DNA of 64,000 nt from Sphingobacterium spiritivorum (GCF_016724845.1 NZ_CP068082.1:434001-498000); one strand, 5' to 3'; positions 18,568 to 28,217 are shown, counted from the first letter of the stretch. The notes: a model not told the origin generated them from the sequence alone. Numbers and translations are program-made.

Positions 18568-19749
18568 ATGTTGCGTTCAGCAGTTTTATGGATACATAAG
18601 TGGATGGGAATCCTCAGTGGTATAGTTGTACTCTCGCTGGGTATTACGGGATGCCTTTATGTTTTTCAGGAAGAATTGAAACTGCTCTTCTATCCGCAAA
18701 AATATTTCTTAGAAAAGAAACACAATGATGCACCTATGCCGCTGAGTACGCTTATTGCCCATGCTCAGGCGGCTATACCGCCATCACACCGTATCACGCG
18801 TGCAGACCTCTATCCCGATCCGTCCCGCACATGGATATTCAGAGCATCCAAAACAAATGAAAATGCATTCGGGCACTGGAATTATTACAGTTACTATGAC
18901 CGTGTCTTTGTAAATCCCTATACCGGAGCAGTCACAGCAGTAGAAGATTCAAAGAATGAATTCTTTCAGTTGGTTCTCCAAATGCACATGAATCTCTTAC
19001 TCGGAAAAAAGTATGGACACCCGATAGTTGGCTATGCTACTGCAGTATTTGTGCTGTTGCTGATCAGCGGACTCATCCTGTGGTGGCCGAAAAGATGGAA
19101 AGGAAAAACATTAAAACGCAGCATATGGATAGACCGGAAGGCCAAATGGAAAAGACTCAACTATGATCTGCACAATGTACTTGGATTTTACAGTCTTTTT
19201 ATCGGACTCTTAATAGGTATAACAGGATTGGTATTTGCATTTCCAGCGTTTGAAAAATCCTATGTAAACTTTTTCAACCACCTGGGGGCAAGTGAAATTA
19301 AACAGGACAAACCCAATTATCCATTTGTATCCGGAACGGAAGCCTCAGCAATGGATAAAGCCCTTTACTTTGCAATCAAAAACTATCCAACGGCGGACAT
19401 GATGTCTTTGCGCCTTCGTAATGAGGCTGACAAACCTGTGGACATACAGATTCGCTTACAAAAAGATAAAACAAGCCGGTTCAAATGGTATTATTTTGAT
19501 GCTGTGACAGCACAGATCGTCAATATAAAGAGTGATGACAATCTCTCGGGAGGAGAGAAACTGCGCTCTATGAATTATGATCTTCATGTAGGAAGTATAG
19601 GTGGTTTGCCAACTAAAATTCTGGCTTTCTTTATTTCTCTGTTCTGCGCCTCTTTACCTGTTACAGGATATATTCTGTGGTGGCAAAAATCTTCCAAATC
19701 CAATAAAAAATCCAACCGCAGAAAAACAAGGCACAGACAACCTGCCTGA
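18568..19749 (+). CDS. PepSY-associated TM-helix (PiuB-like) membrane protein
   Basis: 393-residue inner-membrane protein with four clear helices at about residues 10-33, 152-172, 205-230 and 351-372, two of them ending in ILWW. The loop between helices 1 and 2 and the one between helices 3 and 4 hold PepSY-type sequence. The N-terminal WIHKWMG histidine and those near helices 2 and 3 are typical of this family, suspected of ferric-siderophore reduction. It begins 2 bp after the TonB receptor stop, so the two are one operon. The C-terminus is a basic tail (KSNKKSNRRKTRHRQ) on the cytoplasmic side. Confidence 0.88.
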   Translation: MLRSAVLWIHKWMGILSGIVVLSLGITGCLYVFQEELKLLFYPQKYFLEKKHNDAPMPLSTLIAHAQAAIPPSHRITRADLYPDPSRTWIFRASKTNENAFGHWNYYSYYDRVFVNPYTGAVTAVEDSKNEFFQLVLQMHMNLLLGKKYGHPIVGYATAVFVLLLISGLILWWPKRWKGKTLKRSIWIDRKAKWKRLNYDLHNVLGFYSLFIGLLIGITGLVFAFPAFEKSYVNFFNHLGASEIKQDKPNYPFVSGTEASAMDKALYFAIKNYPTADMMSLRLRNEADKPVDIQIRLQKDKTSRFKWYYFDAVTAQIVNIKSDDNLSGGEKLRSMNYDLHVGSIGGLPTKILAFFISLFCASLPVTGYILWWQKSSKSNKKSNRRKTRHRQPA

Positions 19750-20118
19750 CGTTAGACCAGATACTCCTGGCTCAGTAGCTCTCGTGATATGCCCAGATAT
19801 TGACCAATTAAGGTCTTGGAAGCCCCTTGGAATAATTTAGGATATTCAGACAGTAAGAGATCATACTTTCAGCAACAGAATTTTTGAGTAAGGAGGATTA
19901 TAACCAAAATTATTGGTCATAAATCTAAAAAATTCAAAAATTAAAGGAATAGAATCAAAATAAAAGATCAAAAATTAAAAAACACCCATAAAAATAGACT
20001 AAAATCACAAAAATCAAACATAAAAAACCAAAACAACTCCAATTAATCCTAAAAAAATCTGAAAAATTCATTAATAAAAATAAAAAAATACAAATATTAT
20101 TATTTTTTTGATGCAAAA

Positions 20119-20149
20119 TTTGCATTTAAAAATATAATTACTACCTTTA
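20119..20149 (+). promoter_or_regulatory. Candidate promoter for small RNA
   Basis: TTTG (20119-20122), 19 bp, TACCTTTA (20142-20149): seven of eight in the -7 box and a perfect -33 box with the expected spacing. No CDS starts within reach except the Crp-like gene 245 bp on, behind a terminator. Confidence 0.5.
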
Positions 20150-20155
20150 CAGCTC

Positions 20156-20222
20156 CTCATATTACAATTTATAATTGGTTATTAAAAGGTTTTCATTCTC
20201 CCCCGTTTGAAAACCTTTTTAT
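20156..20222 (+). ncRNA. Candidate small RNA of about 67 nt with C-rich loop
   Basis: The interval from the expected start after the 20142 box to the end of the T tail of the next hairpin is about 67 nt and holds no ORF. The terminator loop carries a run of five C (20200-20204), a feature that in other phyla lets small RNAs pair with G-rich ribosome-binding sites. The alternative is a leader attenuator, or simply the terminator of the PepSY operon 435 bp upstream. Confidence 0.4.
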
Positions 20223-20225
20223 TTT
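20184..20225 (+). terminator. Strong intrinsic terminator
   Basis: Perfect 12-bp stem, AAAAGGTTTTCA (20184-20195) with TGAAAACCTTTT (20208-20219), 12-nt loop, followed by a T-rich tail. Confidence 0.75.
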
Positions 20226-20394
20226 TACACAAAAGCAACTGATTCAGATTTAAAAACATAAAAAAAATTAAAAAATAAACAGAAAATACGCAACATAAAC
20301 CCACTTACCACAAAAAATAAATCAAAATCTCATCTTTTAATCTAATTCAATACTTTTACACTATAAATACTTACTATTTCCATCACTTTGGCAC

Positions 20395-20928
20395 ATGAAA
20401 GTCGATAACATAGCAAATAAATTTAAGATTGCTAATCTGTTTGATAAGACTGTTATTCTCCGGCGTCACGAATTTCTCTGCACGAAGAACACAATTGATC
20501 AGCACATATACTGGATCGACAGTGGCAGCCTGCGGATTTTTATGATGGATGGCGAAGAGCAACGAAATATCAGATTTGGATATTCCGATAATTTAATTGT
20601 TTCTTTAGATTCATTTTTATCGGGCAAACCGACTGATTTCTATATTCAGGCAATCCGAAAAACCACAGTCAGAATAGCGAACAAATCTTCTTTACAACAG
20701 TTTATACAATCCGCTCCGGATAACCTCACTCTGTGGAATCAGATACTGGAAGATCTGATATTACAACAGGTGGAACGGGAAAAGGATATTCTGATCAGTT
20801 CGCCGCGAGAGCGATACGAACGCATACTGAAAAGGAGTCCGCGTGTATTTCAGGAGATTCCGAATAAGTACATCGCCAACTACCTGCGCATGAGTCCGGA
20901 AACATTATCCAGACTTCAAAAATCTTGA
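20395..20928 (+). CDS. Short Crp/Fnr-type regulator
   Basis: 177 residues with a cyclic-nucleotide-binding-like beta-roll (about residues 15-110; HEFLCTKNTIDQHIYWIDSGSLRIF is split here across the first strands) and a short C-terminal helix-turn-helix with IPNKYIANYLRMSPETLSRLQ. Proteins of this type in Bacteroidota are usually about 190 residues, so the DNA-binding part ends early, right after the recognition helix. Arg contacts of a true cAMP site are not evident. The gene stands alone before a DinB-like gene 48 bp downstream. The target is unknown. Confidence 0.85.
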   Translation: MKVDNIANKFKIANLFDKTVILRRHEFLCTKNTIDQHIYWIDSGSLRIFMMDGEEQRNIRFGYSDNLIVSLDSFLSGKPTDFYIQAIRKTTVRIANKSSLQQFIQSAPDNLTLWNQILEDLILQQVEREKDILISSPRERYERILKRSPRVFQEIPNKYIANYLRMSPETLSRLQKS

Positions 20929-20976
20929 TTTCAGTCAAGATTTATTTAATCCGAAAAGAGGAGCTTTGAACAAGAT

Positions 20977-21522
20977 ATGAAAATAGAATCCTCTACATTG
21001 ATTAATGAACTGATTGAGCTGACCACTCACCATATAGCATTGGCGCAACAGCTACAACATTACTCTCCGGACGAACTCAACAAACGACCCTATGAGGGAT
21101 CCTGGAGTACACTGGAATGCATAGAACACCTCAACAGGTATGCAGACTTTTACCTTCCGGAAATTGAACAACGCATAAAATCAAACTCTGCCCCTTCCCG
21201 AAAAATTTTTCAAAGTGGTCTGCTTGGAAATTACTTTGCCAATATGATGCTGCCCAAAAGTAAACTCAATAAGATGAAGACTTTTAAACAAATGGATCCT
21301 ATCGGTAGTCAGCTCACTGCAGATGTGATCCGTACCTTTATCCTGCAACAGCAGCATCTCATCCACATTCTGAACACCGCCAGAGAAGCGGATCTTCAAA
21401 AAATAAAAACAAGCATCAGCATTTCCCGATGGATTAAGATCAGACTGGGAGACACTTTCTGCGTACTGATCTACCATAATGAAAGACATATGCAACAGAT
21501 AAAAAGAATAGGGATATTGTGA
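20977..21522 (+). CDS. DinB/YfiT-fold putative metal-dependent protein
   Basis: 181-residue four-helix-bundle protein of the DinB superfamily. The three metal-ligand histidines are visible: H51 in the LECIEHLNRY segment and H167 and H171 in the C-terminal IYHNERHMQQI. Family members include thiol-dependent transferases, but function is mostly unknown. It lies 48 bp after the Crp-like regulator and may be co-transcribed with it. A bidirectional terminator follows. Confidence 0.85.
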   Translation: MKIESSTLINELIELTTHHIALAQQLQHYSPDELNKRPYEGSWSTLECIEHLNRYADFYLPEIEQRIKSNSAPSRKIFQSGLLGNYFANMMLPKSKLNKMKTFKQMDPIGSQLTADVIRTFILQQQHLIHILNTAREADLQKIKTSISISRWIKIRLGDTFCVLIYHNERHMQQIKRIGIL

Positions 21523-21548
21523 AGAGAACTCTATGATCAGGCAAAATA

Positions 21549-21585
21549 AAACAGAGTCTGTTCTTCAACAGACTCTGCCGTTTTT
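21549..21585 (+). terminator. Bidirectional terminator between DinB-like and EEP genes
   Basis: Perfect 11-bp stem, CAGAGTCTGTT (21552-21562) with AACAGACTCTG (21567-21577), CTTC loop; T-rich after it on the + strand and T-rich (TTTTATTTT) on the - strand as well. Confidence 0.8.
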
Positions 21586-21616
21586 AGTATAATAAGGAAT
21601 AATCTTTACCCTTTTA

Positions 21617-22426
21617 CTAGTAATTGTATATCGCCACTACAGGAAGGTGATCTGAAGCATAACTCCCTGTAAGTGCGACTGCTGATAACAAACTATACTG
21701 CTGAACAGCCAGTTTGTTAGACGCAACAAAATCTATTGCCTTTGTCGGATTACGTACAGGAAAAGAATTGGGACAACCATTGACACAGGACAAGGTATAT
21801 TGTTTACGCAATTCGGTCAATTCTACCGAATTACTTTCAGCGTTATAATCTCCGCCAATCATAATCGGTTTATTGAGCTGCACACTCAGTTCATTGAGAA
21901 AAGTAGCCTGTGCCGTACGATTAGGAACATTCAGATCCAGATGAGTAGACGCAAACTCCAGCATCTTTCCATTTCCCAGATCTATTGTTGCCAATGCCAC
22001 AGTTCTTTTCTCTCCGGCAACAGGCATAGGAAGTTCCAGTCTCCTGGTGTTCGAGATCGGAAATTTACTCAATATGGCGACCCCATATTCTCCTCCGTTA
22101 TAATCTAATGATTTAGAAAAATAATAGTTCATATTCAATAGCTCGGCTAATTTCTTTGCCTGGTCTACTTTACCTGAACGAGGCACATTGACATCCACCT
22201 CCTGCAATGCAACGAGATCCGGATTTTTCTGTTTGATTGTGTTTGCAATATTTTCCAGATTGACCACCTCCGAGTTTTCCGGTGCTCCATGATGGATATT
22301 ATACGTGATAACCGTCAGTTTACTTTTTTCTGTTTTCGGCTCCGGGATTTCCTTCTTATCGCTGGAACAGGCCAGTGATGCAATACTGACAAAGCAGGTA
22401 AGCATCAAAATTTTAAGTTTATTCAT
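21617..22426 (-). CDS. Endonuclease/exonuclease/phosphatase-family lipoprotein (active-site intact)
   Basis: 269 residues; lipoprotein signal with Cys at about residue 20 (SLACSSD). The EEP fold motifs are complete: N43 in TYNIHHG, E76 in ALQEVD, H162 in STHLD, D193-x-N195 in GGDYN, and D259-H260 in SDHLPV. It would hydrolyse a phosphodiester or phosphomonoester (DNA, phospholipid head group, inositol phosphate) outside the cytoplasm. It is the last gene of the sigma-FecR-SusC-SusD run and 2 bp after a degenerate paralogue. Two Cys in CVNGCP are shared with that paralogue and may form a disulfide. The substrate cannot be read from the sequence. Confidence 0.88.
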   Translation of the reverse strand: MNKLKILMLTCFVSIASLACSSDKKEIPEPKTEKSKLTVITYNIHHGAPENSEVVNLENIANTIKQKNPDLVALQEVDVNVPRSGKVDQAKKLAELLNMNYYFSKSLDYNGGEYGVAILSKFPISNTRRLELPMPVAGEKRTVALATIDLGNGKMLEFASTHLDLNVPNRTAQATFLNELSVQLNKPIMIGGDYNAESNSVELTELRKQYTLSCVNGCPNSFPVRNPTKAIDFVASNKLAVQQYSLLSAVALTGSYASDHLPVVAIYNY

Positions 22427-22428
22427 AA

Positions 22429-23298
22429 TTATTGTTCGATTTTAAGTTTAAAAGAAGCTGTCATCGGCAGAAAAGTATTTGCAGATTTCGGAAAGGCCAG
22501 ATAATTGGACAGAGCCAGTTTCCCGCCCGCACCTTTGAAAGTGATATAATCATATATACCTGTAGGACTGGCTTTCGGTGAATTCATCGGACATCCTGCA
22601 CCCAGACAGGCAAAAGTGAATGAGCCTTTTAAGTAGCTGAGCACTTGCCCGTTCGCACTCTCCTGCTCATTAAAATTACCCACCAGGATCACAGGTTCAG
22701 TAATCTTTTCTGTCATATTCAGGAGATCTACCACCTGCAGATTTCTGTTGTTCACGACAGAAGGATCCAGCTCTGTTCCTGCAAAATACACATCATGATC
22801 TTTCTCTACTTCCACACGAATCATCACGGCACTCCGCAGTTCTGCCGTATTTCCATCTTCACGTCTCAGGATTTGTGCAACTTTTTCTTTGATCGGAAAT
22901 TTGGAAAGAACTGCATTTCCGAACCCTCCGGTCTGGTAATCAAAGTTCTTTTTGAAAAATACTTCCATACCCAATGAATCTGCCATCACCTGAGGTCTGT
23001 TGACTTTCTCTACCCGTGTCGTTGCACTATCTATCTGTCTCAGAAACAACAGATCGGGACTATACTCTTTGATATAGGTGATCATGGTTGCAAAGTCAGG
23101 AATCGTACTGAGACGCATATTGACAGACATCACTTTTAACGTTTTTGTCGGAGCATTACTTCCCGAATCTATAGGATTAGGGGTTTCTTTTTCCGGCAGA
23201 ATATCCCAGTCTCCTGCACTGTAAGACTTACGGCAGGAAGAAAGAGAAACTAATATAAAAAGGCTAAGTAAGCCATATAATATCGTGTTGCTTTTCAT
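22429..23298 (-). CDS. EEP-fold lipoprotein with all catalytic residues replaced
   Basis: 289-residue lipoprotein (SLSSCRKS, Cys at about residue 22) homologous along its length to the next gene. Aligning the motifs by eye, the metal-binding Glu is Q88 (FLRQID), the catalytic His is E177 (GTELD), the Asp of G-D-x-N is N208 (VGNFN), and the final Asp-His pair is Thr-Phe (NTFLPM). The paired CLGAGCP cysteines remain. The ORF is intact and 2 bp from both neighbours, so this looks like a maintained binding protein rather than a decayed gene. It may capture the same ligand for the SusCD pair. Confidence 0.85.
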   Translation of the reverse strand: MKSNTILYGLLSLFILVSLSSCRKSYSAGDWDILPEKETPNPIDSGSNAPTKTLKVMSVNMRLSTIPDFATMITYIKEYSPDLLFLRQIDSATTRVEKVNRPQVMADSLGMEVFFKKNFDYQTGGFGNAVLSKFPIKEKVAQILRREDGNTAELRSAVMIRVEVEKDHDVYFAGTELDPSVVNNRNLQVVDLLNMTEKITEPVILVGNFNEQESANGQVLSYLKGSFTFACLGAGCPMNSPKASPTGIYDYITFKGAGGKLALSNYLAFPKSANTFLPMTASFKLKIEQ

Positions 23299-23299
23299 A

Positions 23300-24892
23300 T
23301 TAATAATTTGGATTTTGAACTATATTAGGATTAGCAATAATTTCATTTTCCGGGATCGGCCACAGTCCTTCGCGGGATCGGCTATACTTGCGAGTCTGGA
23401 CTTTTACCAGTTCTCCGGTTGTAGGATTGGTCGCTCCGTACACCTCACCGTTCAACACTTCAGTATCAATGCCCCATCTGCGGATATCAAAATAACGACC
23501 TCCTTCAAATGCAAGCTCTGCCTGTCTTTCTCTTCGGATAAGTTCTCTCATCTTAGCCTGCGAATTATAAAGCCCGGTATTGATCGCAGGCATAGCTGCT
23601 CTGGACCGCACCTCATTGATGTATCTGGTAACATCAGCATGATTCCATTCACCGGATTCAATAAGCGCTTCGGAGTAATTCAATAAAATTTCAGCATAGC
23701 GAATGATCATAAAATCCAGACTGCCACTCTTAGACTGTCTATCGCGTGCATCTACATATTTCTTAATCCAGTACCCTGTAGCGGTAGACTTGGTCTCCCC
23801 TATCTTATCACTGGGATTATAAAACGGATCTAACGTATACTGTCCCTGAAAACTTTCATACGGTACAAATACCGAAGCACGCAACCTCGGATCTCTGTTA
23901 TTATTGAAATTCGGATTCTTCTGATAGACTAGCATAGAATCACGACCTAATTCCTGAATAGTCTTTCCTTGTCTGGTTTCGTAGTTATCTATCACTTTAT
24001 TGGTAGGTGACAGATAGGTCTCACCGCCTATACCAAAAGGCGCAAATGTAGTCCATGCATTGCTGCATCCGTTCTCCTTAAAGAATATACGCTCATCATT
24101 CAGTTCGCCCACATAGCTAAACAATTCGCTATAGCTCGCAGATCGGTTTGTATTATTGACCCACAGTTTGTAGACACCAGACTCTATTACTTTTTTGGAT
24201 GCTGTCTTAGCGAGTTCAAAATCTTTTTTGATCAGTCCCAATCGGGATAACAGCGACCAGCAGACACCACTCGTCATACGCCAGCGATCCGCATTGACAT
24301 AAGAGGAAGGTAAGTTTTCGGCACAGTATTTCAGTTCACTGACAACAAATTCATAGACCTTTTGTTCCGCTGTACGGGGTTGTGTATTTTCTTCGGGAGT
24401 GAGCGAACGCTCCAGTAACGGAATATCCCCGAATAGCAGCATCAGTTCCATATGATAATAAGCTCTCAGCGCTCTTGCTTCCAGTTTCATTCTATCCTTG
24501 AGTGTGGCATCCATATATACACGGTCTACATTTTCAAGAAATCGGTTTGCTCTTCTCACACAGATGTAATCATCCTGCCAAATGGAATTGGCAACTCCCC
24601 ATCTGCTGGTTGCCAGTCCACGGGTAAAACTATCGTAGTCTCCTTTAAAATCTCCACGGTGCACCGCTTCATCTGTCAGGCCGGCATAGTACATAATATT
24701 ACGCCCGGACGAACCTCCCGGGATACCGACATATACAGAAGCTATCGCATTGTAAGCATCCGTTTCCGTATTCCACCACTGCTCATCCGTCACACCTGTG
24801 GGGCTATCAATGGTCAGAAAACTTTCGCATGAAGTCTGCAGCAAAGACAGAGACAACATACTGTAAACTAAATATTTAATATTATTTTTCAT
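23300..24892 (-). CDS. RagB/SusD-family outer-membrane lipoprotein
   Basis: 530-residue SusD homologue with lipoprotein signal (LLQTSCESF, Cys at residue 22). Family marks: IDSPTGVTDEQWWNTETDAY near the N-terminus, LEARALRAYYHMELMLLFGDIPL in the core, ILLNYSEALIE, and RRERQAELAFEGGRYFDIRRW, ending NPNIVQNPNY. It lies 14 bp after SusC and 1 bp before the degenerate EEP gene. The substrate is unknown but should suit an EEP phosphoesterase. Confidence 0.95.
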   Translation of the reverse strand: MKNNIKYLVYSMLSLSLLQTSCESFLTIDSPTGVTDEQWWNTETDAYNAIASVYVGIPGGSSGRNIMYYAGLTDEAVHRGDFKGDYDSFTRGLATSRWGVANSIWQDDYICVRRANRFLENVDRVYMDATLKDRMKLEARALRAYYHMELMLLFGDIPLLERSLTPEENTQPRTAEQKVYEFVVSELKYCAENLPSSYVNADRWRMTSGVCWSLLSRLGLIKKDFELAKTASKKVIESGVYKLWVNNTNRSASYSELFSYVGELNDERIFFKENGCSNAWTTFAPFGIGGETYLSPTNKVIDNYETRQGKTIQELGRDSMLVYQKNPNFNNNRDPRLRASVFVPYESFQGQYTLDPFYNPSDKIGETKSTATGYWIKKYVDARDRQSKSGSLDFMIIRYAEILLNYSEALIESGEWNHADVTRYINEVRSRAAMPAINTGLYNSQAKMRELIRRERQAELAFEGGRYFDIRRWGIDTEVLNGEVYGATNPTTGELVKVQTRKYSRSREGLWPIPENEIIANPNIVQNPNY

Positions 24893-24906
24893 TTCAGGTT
24901 TTCAGA

Positions 24907-27900
24907 TTAAAAATTAACAGTTAGACCCAGAGAAAATGTTTTCATAATAGCATAGGTATAAGAACCGCCCTGAGATTCGGGATCCGCCATTTTCACACCC
25001 GTAAAAATAAACGGGTTCTGCACGTTCATATAGATACGGCTGGATTTGATACCATACTTATTCATAAAAGCAGGATTGAGCCTGTAGCCTAATTGAATAA
25101 ATTTGACACGCATATACCGTGCATTGAACAACCAGAAATCACTCCGCAACACATTTGTAGCCGGATTCGCCAGTAAGCGTGGAAAGATTGCATCCTGATT
25201 ATTTTCACGCCAGGTATTGGCTGCTCTGTAGGTTGTAGGCACTCCTCCGGAAGCACTCATGTTAAGTGGGTGCCATAAGTATCCTGCAGATTTACCTCCG
25301 AGATTGCCCGAATAATCATGATCACCGGTACCCTGAAGCAGAAATTCCAGATCCACATTTTTATACCGGAAATTAAAATTTGCAAAATAATTGATACGCG
25401 GTGTCGGATCACCTATGATCTGCTGATCATTCTCATCGATGATACCGTCTCCGTTAAGATCGATATACTTGATATCTCCGGGCCCCTGCCCGGCTACAAC
25501 AGGTACTTTGGCTGTCGTCTTGTCTGCTTCAAAATCCGAATACTGCAGAATTCCGTTGGAAGCATACCCGTAATAACTTTTGATACTGGAACCTTTTTCG
25601 TTGATCTCTATACCGCTGATATAAGGTCCGCCAAGCAGATCAGTGATCTTATTTTTATTATACGTAATACCGGGGCGGACTGAAAAGTCAAAATCCTGGC
25701 TCAGTTTACCATTATAATTCAATGAAAGTTCCACCCCTTTGTTGGTCACCTCACCGGCATTTAACGGAGCAGAACCTATGGCGCCTGAAGGAGCTACGGA
25801 AGGATACAGAATAACATCTGAAGTCTTCTTATCGTAGTAATCAAAAGTCAGGCTTAGTTTATTCTGAAACAAAGCCATATCCAAACCGATATCCAGAATA
25901 TTCACTTTTTCCCACGAAATATCCGGATTACCCCATACACTCTCTGTGCCATTACTGGTATTGATCAGATTCTGATAGCGGTACAATCCTATATTCTCAT
26001 TTCCAAGCTGACCATACGAAGCTCTGATCTTAAAATTGCTTATTGCCTCTACATTAAAGAAAGATTCATTGTGCACATTCCAGCCAAATGCAACAGAGGG
26101 AAAATATCCGTATTTATTATTAGGGCCGAATTTGGATGAGCCGTCTGCACGGAAAGAGGCTTCCAGCAGATAGCGATCTGCATAAGCATAGTTGACCTTT
26201 GCATAAGAAGATACCAGAGCTGAAGAATTCCAGTATCCGTTGTTGAATTTTTCCATTGAAAAACCACCCATCGCAAAAAGATTGTGTTTACCAAAATTCT
26301 TACTGTAATCTACAGCACCACTGAGGTAGTAATAGGTATCCCGTACTTCAGAATACGCATCACGCTGAACAGCCCAGGTCTGTACAAGTTGCTTGGTATA
26401 GTAATCAAAGAAATAATAATTATCCCTGTTTTGCTTATATACATCACTGTTGAGCCGGTAACTGAATTGTCCCCTGATATTCAAATCATTAGTAATAGAC
26501 CATTTGGGCTGAAGATTGATCGTAGCCTGATCATACTGGTATCCTATACTTCCCCCTACTTCAGAATACGCTATCGGATTGACAATATCTGCATAGCGTC
26601 CGTAAATAGTCGGCCAGCCTTCTTCCTGAGGATATTTAGGCAATACCGTAGGCGGAAGCCTGTACAGATCATCCAGCAAACGGCTGCCCCCGTTCGAAAT
26701 GGGTCGGTTAGGATACATCGTATTCCGGCGGATCCCCAATACATCCAGATTAATTAAAAATCTTTTGGACAAGGATACCGAGGTATTGGCACGTATATTA
26801 AAGCGGTCCATCTTGTTCTGCGGGATCATTCCCTGCTGATTCATATAATTACCCGTTACTGCAAATCGCGCCACATCATTCCCTCCGCTAACCGATAGCG
26901 AATGTGATGTCAAAGGAGAGTACTCATCGATCAGTTCCTTTGTCCAGTTGGTATTCGGATAATTGACCGGATCATCTCCGGCTTCTGTCTTCGCAATCTG
27001 ATCGTCCGAATAAAATACCTGTCCGCCTGAAGCCACCTGTGCATAGTTATACATACGCATATAAGTCGGGGCATCTACGAATTCAGGCAGTATCGTTGGT
27101 GTCTGCATGCCCAGATATCCGTCATATAAAATATTGATCTGACCGGCTTTACCCCGTTTGGTGGTCACCAGAATCACACCATTCGCTGCTCTCGCTCCAT
27201 ATATAGCCGCAGCTGCTGCATCTTTCAGAATAGTTACACTTTCAATAGTCACCGGATCGATATGGTTCATATCCATAGGTACCCCATCGACCAACACCAG
27301 CGGATCGGAGTTATTTAAAGTAGAGATCCCTCTGATCTTTATACTGGCCGCATCTCCTCCCGGAAGACCGGATCCCTGTTGTACCTGTAAACCTGTCACT
27401 CCACCCTGCAATGATTGAGAAAGATTGGTAATAGGCTTACCTTCAATACTGGACTTGATATCCAGACTGGCGACAGAACTTGCAATATGCTTACGCTGCA
27501 TTTCGGTCATCCCCACGACAACGACCTCTTCCAGATCCGAAACATTCTCCAACAGAGAAATGGTCAGGTTATTTTCAGTCTTGCTGACAGGAACCTGTTT
27601 GCTATGGTATCCCACCATACTGAAGACTAAGGTCGCACCTTTAGGCACTTCCAGTTCGTAGTATCCACCTTCATCGGTATGCACACCTTGACTTCCGCCC
27701 AGTACAGCGACAGAGACGGATGAAAGTGCCTGCGGAGGTTCTCCGCTGTTAAATACACGGCCTTTGATCCGGATCATTTCCTGCGGCCGGTTTTCTGTTG
27801 CTACAGTGCGGATTACAGCAGAGGGAACCAGCGTAATCTGATTACCACTGATAGTATAATCCAGACCGTACTTCGGCAGCTCCCGTTTCAGAAGCTCACG

Positions 27901-28176
27901 CAATTCCACCTGATTCGCCTGTACGGATATCCGCTTATTTTCGATAAGGTGATCGTTGTAGAGTAATGCTACATTAGTCTGATCCTGAATAGATTGCAGA
28001 AAGACTTTAAAGGTAACATTACTTAGTTTTAAAGACACCCGCTGTGAATAGGCTTTGGCGGCAAATGTCATAAAAAGTAAAGTAGTCAAGAGGGAGGTAA
28101 CTTTCATATAATAGTAGAATTTGACATCAAAATGCCTCCACCCGGCCAATTCTTGCCAGGATTGCTTTTTTTTCAT
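24907..28176 (-). CDS. SusC/RagA-family TonB-dependent transducer with STN domain
   Basis: 1089 residues. Signal segment (about 24-44), STN domain (about 47-120), carboxypeptidase-regulatory-like domain (about 133-212), DLEEVVVVGM segment, plug (about 225-345, IYGARAANGVILVTTKRGK), then a barrel ending in LGLTVNF. The STN domain touches the FecR-type anti-sigma in the periplasm, so substrate binding can switch on the ECF sigma encoded upstream. FecR lies 74 bp upstream with a hairpin between. The long polar start before the hydrophobic core is common in these proteins. Confidence 0.95.
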   Translation of the reverse strand: MKKKQSWQELAGWRHFDVKFYYYMKVTSLLTTLLFMTFAAKAYSQRVSLKLSNVTFKVFLQSIQDQTNVALLYNDHLIENKRISVQANQVELRELLKRELPKYGLDYTISGNQITLVPSAVIRTVATENRPQEMIRIKGRVFNSGEPPQALSSVSVAVLGGSQGVHTDEGGYYELEVPKGATLVFSMVGYHSKQVPVSKTENNLTISLLENVSDLEEVVVVGMTEMQRKHIASSVASLDIKSSIEGKPITNLSQSLQGGVTGLQVQQGSGLPGGDAASIKIRGISTLNNSDPLVLVDGVPMDMNHIDPVTIESVTILKDAAAAAIYGARAANGVILVTTKRGKAGQINILYDGYLGMQTPTILPEFVDAPTYMRMYNYAQVASGGQVFYSDDQIAKTEAGDDPVNYPNTNWTKELIDEYSPLTSHSLSVSGGNDVARFAVTGNYMNQQGMIPQNKMDRFNIRANTSVSLSKRFLINLDVLGIRRNTMYPNRPISNGGSRLLDDLYRLPPTVLPKYPQEEGWPTIYGRYADIVNPIAYSEVGGSIGYQYDQATINLQPKWSITNDLNIRGQFSYRLNSDVYKQNRDNYYFFDYYTKQLVQTWAVQRDAYSEVRDTYYYLSGAVDYSKNFGKHNLFAMGGFSMEKFNNGYWNSSALVSSYAKVNYAYADRYLLEASFRADGSSKFGPNNKYGYFPSVAFGWNVHNESFFNVEAISNFKIRASYGQLGNENIGLYRYQNLINTSNGTESVWGNPDISWEKVNILDIGLDMALFQNKLSLTFDYYDKKTSDVILYPSVAPSGAIGSAPLNAGEVTNKGVELSLNYNGKLSQDFDFSVRPGITYNKNKITDLLGGPYISGIEINEKGSSIKSYYGYASNGILQYSDFEADKTTAKVPVVAGQGPGDIKYIDLNGDGIIDENDQQIIGDPTPRINYFANFNFRYKNVDLEFLLQGTGDHDYSGNLGGKSAGYLWHPLNMSASGGVPTTYRAANTWRENNQDAIFPRLLANPATNVLRSDFWLFNARYMRVKFIQLGYRLNPAFMNKYGIKSSRIYMNVQNPFIFTGVKMADPESQGGSYTYAIMKTFSLGLTVNF

Positions 28177-28217
28177 AATTTTAGTACGATTTTAACTGTT
28201 TAAGATCAATAAATGTG

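Larger units (their letters stand above)
19750..20394. other. 645-bp A-rich intergenic region
   Basis: No CDS visible. From about 19930 to 20110 the + strand is dominated by A, with many AAAAAT and AAATCA runs and few G or C. The stretch then holds a promoter-like pair, a strong terminator (both listed separately), and a TACTTTTA box at 20351-20358 that could serve the Crp-like gene. No terminator directly after 19749 is visible. Confidence 0.6.
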
